Shown piece after piece: positions 52,245 to 61,300 of a DNA stretch of 64,000 nt (position 1 is the stretch's first letter; each line of letters begins with the position of its first letter). The position numbers were made by a program, and so were the translations under genes. The stretch covers positions 2,600,945-2,664,944 of the forward strand of contig NW_017803157.1 of NCBI RefSeq assembly GCF_001625305.1. The letters are read 5' to 3'. Under the pieces are notes generated by a model. The model worked only from the letters and a program-made list of their open reading frames with translations. It did no database searches and was not told the DNA's origin. Source of the stretch: Branchiostoma belcheri (Eukaryota; Chordata; Leptocardii; Amphioxiformes; Branchiostomatidae).

Positions 52245-52370
52245 TAATCTCCAAGCAGATCTTTTGGTGGCTGAAATGGCAGTATCAACTTAGTCAGGCT
52301 AGCTAGCGCTGCATCCATTTCCCCGGCAGTTATACCATTTGCTACCGAGCTGTGAATGCCGCTCTGACTG
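52245..52370 (+). mobile_element. hAT-type MITE, family A1 (left part)
   Basis: TAATCTCCAAGCAGATCTTT and GGTGGC match 54673-54797. The right half is too diverged to place. Confidence 0.6.
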
Positions 52371-52448
52371 GCTGGACGTGTCGATAACCCAGCACGGTGA
52401 AATGGTTACCCCTAAAGATAATTTGATGGCTCCCGGTGAGGAAAACTC

Positions 52449-53160
52449 ATGCCCGTAGCCAGGATTTTGAATGGAGGGGGGGGGGGGTCTTCCCACTGCT
52501 TGAGGGACCAGTGAGCGCCGTAATCCAGCCAGTACGTCTAGTTCAACTCGCAGGTGTTTGTTTGTTTGTTTGTTTGTTTGTTTGTTTATTTGCATATAAT
52601 CAGAGAGAAAAAAGAACATAAACATAAAAACGTAAAAAGACCATATTACAATAAAATAGGATACGCAGGGGAAAGATAAGAAGCCATAATGGCTTGTCCG
52701 TGATCTTCCCCCGACTAAATTGATTGACAACTATAATAATGGTAACAAATCAAATGGTAATAATAAATAACAATAAGTAATTGAAAAAAAAACGATCAAT
52801 ATGATAACGGTAACAAATCAAATTGTAAATAAATAAATAACAATAGTAATTAGTAAATAACGTGTTTGAAGAGTTGCACCAGACCAGAGACCCCCGAGGT
52901 TTCTAGGGGGGTCCGAGGGTATGCTCCCTCGGGAAATTTTGAAAAATGAAGCTTCTGAAATGCCATTTCCTGCGTTTTTGAGAGGATTTCAGAGAAAAAA
53001 AACAGAGATAACCTTTATTTAATGACGTATTAGGCAGTTTTTCTACGATTCCAGGCCCACTGGTGATCCGAATCAGTCCATCTAAAGAGAAATCTTGGAC
53101 CTTTAGATAAAAAAAGTGGACCAAAAAGTGGACCTTTGAGCCTTATGGCGGGTTCCTCCT
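52449..53160 (+). mobile_element. Element with CATGCCCGTAGCCAGG end, larger copy
   Basis: The left end CATGCCCGTAGCCAGGATTT is followed by a G run at 52477-52488. AATGCCATTTCCTGCGTTTT and ATCTTGGACCTTTAGATAAA (52958-53118) match 14190-14330. A TTTG microsatellite (52556-52588) and AT-rich filler lie between. The right end was not found. Confidence 0.55.
52556..52588 (+). repeat. (TTTG)n microsatellite
   Basis: About eight TTTG units; source of the false TNKQ and VCLF frames. Confidence 0.95.
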
Positions 53161-53283
53161 GGCTCGTCACCTGTCTTGAATAGATCGGGCAGAAGTTGGG
53201 CTGGTGTTAAAAAAGATACCAGTGCCAAAAAAAAAGAGAGATCCCGATAAAAACGCCCAAACACCCCAAAAGTAAGCCAAAGC

Positions 53284-53416
53284 TAGTCTCCACCAGACTC
53301 CTTTGCAGGCTGAATAATAGTAGAAATTGTTTAAGGGGAACATCATTGGCCAGAGGAGTTGGCCGGCCATAGAGGGTCCAGCTTGCCTGCCTGCAAAGGT
53401 GTCTGGTGGAGACTAT
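53284..53416 (+). mobile_element. hAT-type MITE, family A2
   Basis: 27-bp inverted ends, TAGTCTCCACCAGACTCCTT on the left and its reverse on the right, with one difference. GCCAAAGC flanks both sides (53276-53283, 53417-53424), an 8-bp duplication. ATAGTAGAAATT is shared with the palindrome at 56.3 kb. Confidence 0.82.
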
Positions 53417-53465
53417 GCCAAAGCCTAAATCCGTCCTTGGAGAGTAGCCACGCGCCCCTTTGCGA

Positions 53466-53562
53466 TGCCCCGAGCCGCCGTGCGTTTCTTTGCGGTGCCG
53501 CGAGCCGCCGTGCGTTTCTTTGCGGTGCCGCGAGCCGCCGTGCGTTTCTTTGCGGTGCCGAG
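53466..53562 (+). repeat. 30-bp GC-rich minisatellite, three units
   Basis: CGAGCCGCCGTGCGTTTCTT plus TGCGGTGCCG repeats three times. Because 30 is a multiple of three, every frame gives a repeating peptide (RAAVRFFAVP on plus; APQRNARRLA on minus). No codon or domain evidence supports a gene. Confidence 0.93.
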
Positions 53563-53829
53563 ACTTCCGGCGGATCCGCCGACCAAAGTCGGCACTCGAC
53601 CTGATGGTCGATTGAAACCGAAATTCTTTGTGGCAACAAACACATAAATTCGTTAGTACTGACAGCTTTGTTCCTTTCCCTAGGCCCTTGCCCTGCGCGC
53701 ATTTGTGGCGCCGACGTTAGATGTAACCGTCCGCATTCGACATGTTTTTATTATTCTTTCATAGTAGAAAAACAACCAACAAAATATGCATAGCACACTT
53801 GCCAACAAAAAAAAAAATAGCAAGAGGTA

Positions 53830-53920
53830 TACAAAACCCCTTAACCATCCTGGTTAGTTTACGTCCGCTCCCACAGTCGGACGTAAACTAACCAGGATGG
53901 AACCCAGGCTACAAAACCCC
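53830..53920. repeat. Perfect 23-bp hairpin between 11-bp direct repeats
   Basis: CCATCCTGGTTAGTTTACG with TCCG (53845-53867) has an exact inverted copy at 53878-53900 around a 10-nt loop. TACAAAACCCC lies on both sides (53830-53840, 53910-53920). It may be a tiny foldback element with a target duplication. Confidence 0.85.
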
Positions 53921-54672
53921 ATCAAATGAATAACAATCATGATAATTTATCGAAATAAGACTTTTGAATCGTACAAAGAGTGCGGCAGGCTACAGAATGT
54001 AACAATAACAAAACAACCAAAGTAACAGGATTGATAATTTTACACCAAAAACAATACAAAGTTTCCCAACTATAACTTCCCTCACTTCCTAATGTTTTAT
54101 GTGACATGATTTTTAATAGAAATCTCATTTTGTTGAGACTAATTCGACAATTTTGTCGATTTCATGCCTTCAAACCAATTTTTTACTTCTCCTGATTTTT
54201 TTTAAAACTGCAAATGTCACGTTAATACCATAATAACTTAAACAATTATGCCATTCTATTTATAACGAAGTGAATGACCGAGAAATGGTTTGGGTTTTCA
54301 TATGTAAGCTATGCAGATCCCTTACTTACGCGGATGGTCGTGATACACAGAGAAGGTGTGGCTTGTATAACACTTACAGGATTACCAGAAGAGCAGTGAC
54401 CTATATACAGGAATCTGGAGCTGAGGCAGACTTCGTCATGGCTCTTAAAAGATTAAAATGACGGCGTACTGGTAGGTGTTATCTGCGCATTTAGTGCTGC
54501 AAGGACGGAAATTATGTCCCATGCATTTTGATGCATGTTCTCAACTAACAGATTAAAGGGGCATTATCCAACACTTTTGGACCAAAAATTGGAATAATCT
54601 AATCGAAAAAAATCGAAGGATTGTACTTCACTACCACTTTTCAACTTATTTGTGCAATTATCTCACATTTCT

Positions 54673-54797
54673 TAATCTCCAAGCAGATCTTTTGGTGGGG
54701 GTAAGACAGTATCAAATTGGCCAGTCTTTAACCACTTGGGTGGGGAAATGGTTACAGACTGGCCAATTTGACCACCAAAAGATCTGCTTGGAGATTA
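54673..54797 (+). mobile_element. hAT-type MITE, family A1, complete palindrome
   Basis: TAATCTCCAAGCAGATCTTT and its inverted copy bound a 125-bp element whose inner parts (AAATTGGCCAGTCTTTAACC and reverse) also pair. ACATTTCT flanks both sides (54665-54672, 54798-54805), the 8-bp duplication of a hAT element. Confidence 0.9.
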
Positions 54798-55179
54798 ACA
54801 TTTCTGATATTTTATGGTTGGCACTGAAATAGCGAACACGAGGTGCACTAAGTTTGGGGTGCCACCACAAAATACCAAAATTTAAACAAACATGGTTTGT
54901 CGACAGCTGTGCTTCCAGCTTTGTAACACACCCGTAAGGCGTCGTATTTGGCAGCTCTACTTCTTTAATGTTGCTCATTTGCAATGGAGTAGGGTTGGTC
55001 AAACTCACTTTGTAAAGAAATGAACAGGAAATTGAGTTTTTGTGTCGCCCTAGTGTTCCATGATGCAGCTTTAAGTCCTCAGGAACAACGAAATTGAGCG
55101 GAAACAGAAATGTCCTAAAGAAGATGTAAGGATGGCGATAGGAGAGCTTCCGAAGCATTATTTGTCCAGAATTGGCAGC

Positions 55180-55580
55180 AAGATGCGCGATACTAAATTT
55201 AGAGACTTGTTAACATGTCCGATGCATAGAAGGAGTTTCAACTGCATTCACCGAGAGCCATTCAAAAATATAATGACTTCAAGCTTGCTTTCAAGAGATT
55301 TTCTTTGACTTAATAAGAAATATCTTACCATGCGAGATAATTAGGCATGTTCGCCATTATACATTAATTGGTCATCGTAAGATACGTGATACTAAATTTA
55401 GAGACTTGTTAACATGTTGCTTGCAGATGCAGCTTCGCCTGCATTCATATCATGCATAGCCGATAAAAATACCATACATAGCCTTTTTTTATGGGATAAT
55501 AATGACGAATCTTGCTTTCAAAGGATTTTCTGTGATATGATAAGAAACATTGTATCATGCAAGACAAGTATAGCCATGCT
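55180..55580 (+). repeat. Two-unit tandem duplication, about 202 bp
   Basis: GATACTAAATTTAGAGACTT and GTTAACATG occur at 55188 and 55390; TTGCTTTCAAGAGATTTTCT and its near copy lie further on at 55285 and 55511. Confidence 0.75.
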
Positions 55581-55672
55581 TGCAGTTATATTACAGGAAG
55601 TTTTTGTAGCCAGTTTAACCTTTATTTCTTTGACATTGACATTGTTGCCCTTAGTATGTCCCTGGTACATTA

Positions 55673-56039
55673 GGCCATGTTGATTTGATTAATATGGATG
55701 GCATCTTCTTGGAACCCCAAAACTGATGCGACCGTGCGAATAAAATAAAAATTGCCTTCATTATGAAATCTACGTGGTCATGAAGGTTGAACAAATGGCT
55801 AAACACACAGAGGATGGTATGGAGAATGATAGACTCTTCATTTTTACTTCTTCAAATTTTCTTCTTTTCCTTTCCATTCTACGACATTAGTATCGTTATA
55901 TTTTTACGACATATATTTTCTCATTTTGCAGCTGCTTTGTACGATTTAAAGCATGGTCGAAAACGTTTTTAGTTGTTGAAACAGACGAAAATCCATGAGC
56001 GCGCGTGGATGTTATCCATATAATCTAATCAACATAGCC
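55673..56039 (-). mobile_element. PIF/Harbinger-type MITE, family H1, complete
   Basis: GGCCATGTTGATTTGATTAA and the reverse of TAATCAACATAGCC end it, with TTA on both sides (55670-55672, 56040-56042). 367 bp. Confidence 0.85.
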
Positions 56040-56149
56040 TTAGCCTTTGAACCAGACGACACGGCCTGGCACAAATTAGATCCACTTCCTGTCGTTATGG
56101 ACATGCAATTTCCTAACTATGTAATACCCCGTATTAACATCTGACCCCA

Positions 56150-57060
56150 AACATTAGGCCAGTAATACTCTGGTGTCGTTGCGATTACTAACAATCTGTG
56201 GACGTAACAGGTTTGACTCCGTCTCCTACTATTATTTTTAACCTCCTTGGTAAAGGTTTGGTAGCCTCTACCAGGCACCGCGGATCGCTGGAAAAATAGT
56301 AGAAATTGGCCGAAATAAAGGGATAGTATACCAGAGAAGATCCAGGGCCATAGAAGCCGTGGGTCGCAAATTGGATCTTCTATGGCCCTGGATCTTCTCT
56401 GGTATACAATCCCTTTATTTCGGCCAATTTCTACTATTTTTCCAGCGATCCGCGTTGCCTGGTAGAGGCTAGGTTTGGCCGCAGCTCCTACTAGTAACGT
56501 TAACAAATACAACATGTAAATGAATGGGATTTAGATTCTATAGATGTAATAGATTCGACTTTATACTGTAGCTAGTGACGTTAAATATAACGCAGCATGT
56601 AAATGACTGGAATTTAGAGTCTATGAAGGTATAATAGATTTGTGGATGACTGGGATTTAGAGTCTATGGAGGTAATATATTTGACCCCGTCTTCTGCTAG
56701 TGAAGTTTTAAAAAATGAGACATGTGCATGAATGGAATTTAGAGTCTGTGGACGTAATAGGTTTGCCTCCGTCTCCTACTAGTGACATAAAAAAATGCAA
56801 CACATAAATGAATGCAATTTAGAGTCTGCGGAGGCAAGGAGCTTTGATTTTTACCCTACTTGGTGTGAAGGTGTGCCTCCGTCTCCTACTACTAACAATC
56901 TGTGGAGGTGACAGGTTTGACTCCGGCTCCTACTATTTTTAACTTCCTTCGTGAAGGTTTGGCCGCAGCTCCTATTAGTTACCTTAAAAATTGCAACATG
57001 TAAATGAATGGGATTTAGATTATATAGATGTAGTAGGTTTGACTTTATACCATAGCTAGC
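56150..57060. repeat. Satellite-like array, unit about 90 bp
   Basis: CTCCGTCTCCTACTA, ATGTAAATGAATGGGATTTA and GAGTCTATGGAGGTAATA recur through the stretch in diverged units, about eight outside the MITE at 56262-56470. No coding capacity. Confidence 0.75.
56262..56470. mobile_element. hAT-type MITE, family A2, long palindrome
   Basis: Arms of about 95 bp (56262-56356, 56377-56471) pair with about two differences around a 20-nt centre. AGGTTTGG lies on both sides (56254-56261, 56471-56478). A related unit at 56960 reads GAAGGTTTGGCCGCAGCTCC with no insertion, confirming the junctions. Confidence 0.92.
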
Positions 57061-57533
57061 TTCCTCAGGGCAATTCTGACTGGTTCACATTGTATCGCAC
57101 ATGACCTGCTGCAATAAGACTCTGTCAGTACAAAGACAGAATCCTTTAAAACTAATACTAGTATGATGTGAAATGTACTGTACTCACCTAGCTGTACGAC
57201 GCAGTAGCTTTCCACACGAGTGTGCTGCCTACCGCAGACGATACTATTTGGGTGAGGCTCAGCTTCTGACGTGGACGGGTGGTTACCTAGGAGACCAAAC
57301 TCATGCTGTCCAATACCGACCCGCGGGCCATGTTAATGAAATTATGTCGTATTTACGGACATCAAATTATGACTACAAACAAGGCAGCATAGACCGGACC
57401 TATGTACATTGTACATAACGCTGTAATGACAAGGTACATACGAGGGAAATCTAGTTTAGCGACTCACGAACGCCAAATTTGGACTGTCCCGGCGTAACCG
57501 AGAAAAAAGGTAACGTCAGGCCACAAGGTAATA

Positions 57534-57996
57534 AGCCAAAAAACAGTTACTCAAGCAACTGGATATGATTTTGAAAACGTCAGACGTTTCAGCTAGTATC
57601 CACTAGCTTTCGTCAGTGACTGAGAGACCAGAGGGGAAAGCAGGTTTATATACACAACCTGTTGATTGATATGCAAATAAAGTGAAGACAAATTTTTGGA
57701 AGTCGAAAAAGGAACAAAAGTCAGACAAGTCAAGACAAGATGATGCAAATTAGTCTGAAAGCTCCTGTATTACAGGACAGGAGCTTAAGTGTTGTCTGTC
57801 CTCGGGGCTGGGAGTGCCAAATCCCAAGTGCCGGAAAGATCGACCCGTAGCCCCCCTTCCCTGTTGAGGGTGGGGTTGTACATTCTTTCATATATTGCCT
57901 CTTTAACACCCCGTTCCCACCAGCGTGTTTCGCGGTCTAATACATCCGTGGACTCGATATATGAAATATTACCTGGATGTCTAACCTTCATCGACG
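57534..57996 (-). mobile_element. Penelope-like element, 5'-truncated, 13-bp target duplication
   Basis: CCACAAGGTAATA lies on both sides (57521-57533, 57997-58009). On the minus strand it opens GTCGATGAAGGTTAGACATC, codes for the end of the element's protein, and goes on through the AGCTCCTG...CAGGAGCT stem-loop to CACTGACGAAAGCTAG and the CAACTGGATATG-type end (reverse). A related segment at 58393-58411 (GCCACAAGGTAATGAAATTC) has no insertion. Confidence 0.88.
57785..57996 (-). pseudogene. Penelope-like protein, C-terminal endonuclease end
   Basis: The minus frame reads MKVRHPGNISYIESTDVLD, RETRWWERGVKEAIYERMYN, PTLNREGG and a final WDLAL. RWWERGVKEAIYER-x-NPTLNR-x-GG is characteristic of the C-terminal end of the GIY-YIG endonuclease domain of Penelope-like elements (established family knowledge). 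Reverse transcriptase is absent because the copy is 5'-truncated. Confidence 0.8.
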
Positions 57997-58284
57997 CCAC
58001 AAGGTAATAAAATTCTACCGGACGCATGTGGCGCCTAACACGTCTAACCGCCCAGACGGATATAGTCATATACTACCTTTGCCTATGGTTATTTTCCTTA
58101 GCAACGGTTACCATAGGAACATGATGTGGATTTCCAAGGCCCTGAAAAGAAACACTTTTCTGTCGGTAGAAATTTTCTGATGTCAGTCAGACGAGTAATA
58201 CTCGACGAGTTATGCTGCCTTATTTTTTATATAAGGTATCTGTACATAATTTGCATGAATTTGCATAACGACTTGAGCTCATAA

Positions 58285-58440
58285 CGATGTAAATACAATG
58301 TACAATGTACATACGAGGGAAACCTGGTTGAGGGACAGTCACGAAGCCAAACGACAACTTTGGACTGTCCCGGCGTAAGAAAGGTAACGTCAGGCCACAA
58401 GGTAATGAAATTCAAGCGGGCAGATGTGGCTGCTATAATC
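58285..58440 (+). repeat. Segment related to 57425-57533 plus 58010-58080
   Basis: TACATACGAGGGAAACCTGG, GGACTGTCCCGGCGTAA and AACGTCAGGCCACAAGGTAA match the sequence flanking the Penelope-like insertion. The two are a local duplication about 870 bp apart (about 400 bp without the insertion). Confidence 0.75.
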
Positions 58441-59195
58441 TAATGGATACCCTTTGCATATGATTATTCAGTGCTTTCGTTCTGCCGACGGATGTATCTG
58501 TGATCTTTCAACTCTTCAATAGAAACTTTGAACTATTTAGTAACCGAATACTTAGAGAAAACGTAGAAAAAAATCAGCAAGCCACCTCGCCGGGGGCACA
58601 TTTTACTTAATTGAAGACACAGGTAAGAAAAAAGGGGAATTTGTTGCCGCCCTACAAGTGTCAGTTGACCAGAAAATTCTCTTTAACAGTTCTGACGTAC
58701 CTGTAACACGAGGATGTTTTTCATCCACAATATCTTCTTACTCAACATCAATTACACACAGCAAACCGGTGTTTCTCCGTAGTGGTTTCTGTCTCCCTGT
58801 TGATAGAAAAACAACCTTTCATGCATCCGTGAATAATGTCATCAGGTTGCCAAGGGGCTGTGCATCCGGAGGTTCTAAAGAAGTGAGAGAGATACACATA
58901 TATATACATATATACAGCCATCGCTGGTTGTGGAATAAAGGACCTCCTTATATAACCTTTCAAGAATTCCTTTCATCTTTGATCAGCATCAACCAGTTCA
59001 GAACTTAAGCTTTAGCAATCTTAAGCTGGCTATTTGCCAATTTCGTCTTTATATAACGTTATTCTATGTAAATAAAAACATGTATTAAAATGTGTAAAAA
59101 TCCCCGGTATAAGATACAGCAAACTTTAATTTAATTTTTAGGCACGAGGCATGCTATGTACATTTCCCTATAGTATGCATATGATTTCACCGTAA
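58440..59195. other. No recognised feature
   Basis: The frame 58658-59008 (116 codons, plus) has no motif that I know and no splice or neighbour support. Confidence 0.4.
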
Positions 59196-59198
59196 TAG

Positions 59199-59420
59199 TC
59201 AAGTCAAGTCAATCTTTATTGCACAACATGGCAAACTCTTCAGTACTACATATCTAGCTAGCATCTACTCTCATGTCTACAGTATTACCTACAAGTTCTA
59301 TGTATCGACAATAACATTCTATTTCAAAAGTTAATATAGTACATGTATATATATGGAACATGGCTGACATGATAATGTACATGTCTTAAGTTTTTATATA
59401 TAACTGTATAAACTAGAGTG
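59199..59420 (-). mobile_element. Possible retroposon 3' end (GCAATAAAGATTGACTTGAC)
   Basis: On the minus strand GTTGTGCAATAAAGATTG is followed by ACTTG repeats, a tail form typical of LINE or SINE ends. The rest is unrecognised. Confidence 0.45.
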
Positions 59421-59439
59421 TACATCAGTTGGTTGAATC

Positions 59440-59513
59440 GGATATAATATGATTTCTTTTAACTAAAGCTTTGGTAGGATATAATATGATTTCTTTTAAC
59501 TAAAGCTTTGGTA
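59440..59513 (+). repeat. Exact 37-bp tandem duplication
   Basis: GGATATAATATGATTTCTTT and the following AACTAAAGCTTTGGTA occur twice in a row with no difference. Confidence 0.97.
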
Positions 59514-59753
59514 TGATTTTACAAACATGATACTGAGTTCATATTCTATTAATCTCTAGACCATATGCTACATGTTTTTCATGCAAATCTCTTTCATCTG
59601 ATGGAAGGTCAGCCTTCAAAGGGAAACTATAAACGACTTGCGTCCTTCTTGAAACTTATCCTTTTCAAATAACGATGTGTGAAAGCTCGCGCTGAGCCAT
59701 TAGTTAGTCCCAGATGTATGCCACTGACCGATAGTAACATCTCTGTTTCCACT

Positions 59754-59870
59754 TGACCATATTGATTTGATAATATGGATGGCATCTACGTCCATTTAAA
59801 AATGTTTCGACCTTACGGTAAATCGTAAAAAGCAGCTGAAAAATTGGCAATTATGTGCCGTAAATTTTGC
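59754..59870 (+). mobile_element. PIF/Harbinger-type MITE, family H1 (left part)
   Basis: CCATATTGATTTGATAATAT, GGATGGCATC, and GACCTTACGGTAAATCGTAA are H1 left blocks. It is followed by three short GGAACGTTGAAAAA repeats (59870-59930). Confidence 0.6.
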
Positions 59871-59930
59871 GGAACGTTGAAAAATTTGAGGAACGTTGAA
59901 AAAAAACTGAGGAACGTTGAAAAAATTGTT
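59870..59930 (+). repeat. Short tandem repeat GAGGAACGTTGAAAAA
   Basis: Three units of about 17-20 bp with variable A runs. Confidence 0.85.
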
Positions 59931-60499
59931 TGGGGTTAGCTCGGGAAATGATTCTGAAATTTGGTTGGCGCAAAACATAGGCGTGGCCTAAACCTAGCCA
60001 GACTGCTCTAGAGCACCAGCCGATCTGTTCGTCTGGTCATCGTGAAGTTACTTGCTTACTTGCTTTCGTTTAGTCGCGGGGAAGGCCTCAGATAGACCAA
60101 ATTGGTCTCTGCCTACCCCCAGCACACTCTTCTTGTGTATTTTACTTGTAATGGTTTTTACTATATATGTAAGAAAAAAAAGATTACAGAAAATGATATC
60201 TCGTGCTACGCCATGAGTTGGTGGGCGTACGAAGAAGTCTACTGTCCGATATTGACCTCTCTGATTCCACATTAACTCTGTGTTTGAACTGGGTCATTTT
60301 GCATGCCATGTACTGGCTATTACGCGTACTTATATGATATGATTACTATATATTACAGATGATTTCTGTACCGTAATTTTCGCCTGTCTCGTGTGCGCAA
60401 GCGATCAAAGAGTGTTTACACTAACCAATCATAGCACTTTGGGCAATTTTGTCTCCAGTGAGTCATGGTGTGCCGACGTGATTTTGTCACGAATGTGTC

Positions 60500-60640
60500 C
60501 GCAATTGTGGCCTAACGGAAGAGCGCACGGGTCGCAACCAAGAGGTCCTGAGTTCTAATCCTGCCACGCCGCCGATCTTGTGCCTTTGGGCTTTCAATTC
60601 GTCACTTAACTATATCAGGTGGAAATGAGTATCGTCAATA
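60500..60640 (+). mobile_element. tRNA-derived SINE
   Basis: Box-A-like GTGGCCTAACGG, box-B-like GAGTTCTAATCC (about 60550), then CGCCGATCTTGTGCCTTTGG and CAGGTGGAAATGAGTATC. This is the best-preserved tRNA-like head in the window. Confidence 0.82.
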
Positions 60641-60779
60641 GTCCCCTGCATTGGTGGCGGCATAAAGAAATTGAGTGTGCCGGCACCATGTCTTGTGTTA
60701 AATTTGGAATAAAAAAAATAAGAATCTATCCACCATGTCTCGGCTTGCATGCAATCATGATTCGGCACTGTCAGACTTT

Positions 60780-60971
60780 CGGTGGTCAACAGTTTTCGGT
60801 GTGTATTGGAGGGTAGGTCAAATTTGACTCAAATATAACCCAAATTCACTTCGATTAGTACATAAATGTACACGTAAGCATGGCCTACGTCTGGTCAGAC
60901 TGCTCACAAACGTCGGCTGGTTTTCGGGTGCAAGGTCGGGGGAAGGTTCTGAATGTGTGACAGGAGCTTTA
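60780..60971 (+). mobile_element. PIF/Harbinger-type MITE, family H2 (right part)
   Basis: AGGTCAAATTTGACTCAAAT, CATGGCCTACGTCTGGTCAG and GAATGTGTGACAGGAGCT then TTA. The left end is missing; another H2 scrap lies at 59985-60040. Confidence 0.68.
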
Positions 60972-61139
60972 CAGTAAGCAGCTCACAGCCGCCTCCTATC
61001 GACGAGATGCAAAATTGAACTTTTTTTCACATAGCTCAAAGATTCTGGGAGTCTGGTAGCGCTCTTTTTAACGTAATATAGCCTATAATTGGTTTATGTC
61101 TAAATACACATGACACCCAGGGACACGTCCTTCGGCCAC

Positions 61140-61300
61140 ACGTACAGTTTTAAGTTAAACCTTTTGTTCCAACACAAGAGATTGTTCTGACCTAGAGCTT
61201 TCGACCAGTCACTCTGGTCTTGTTCCATAGACTGACTCAGTGAGACTTGTATGAGATATCAACTCGTTTGAGGTATGCAAATAAGGACAAAATCAAGTTA
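61140..61300 (-). mobile_element. Possible Penelope-type terminal repeat
   Basis: GAGCTTTCGACCAGTCACTC and GAGGTATGCAAATAAGGACA resemble, loosely, the GCTTTCGTCAGTGACTGAGA and TGATATGCAAATAAAGTGAA blocks of the copies at 23.2 and 57.6 kb. The match is weak. Confidence 0.35.

Noticed and set aside
53343-53702. 119-codon minus-strand frame with Arg-rich repeats
   Set aside because: It is made of MITE sequence and a 30-bp minisatellite that stays open in any frame; no homology is apparent.
54712-55158. 148-codon minus-strand open frame
   Set aside because: Part of it lies in the A1 MITE palindrome and no motif was recognised; the open length can arise by chance.
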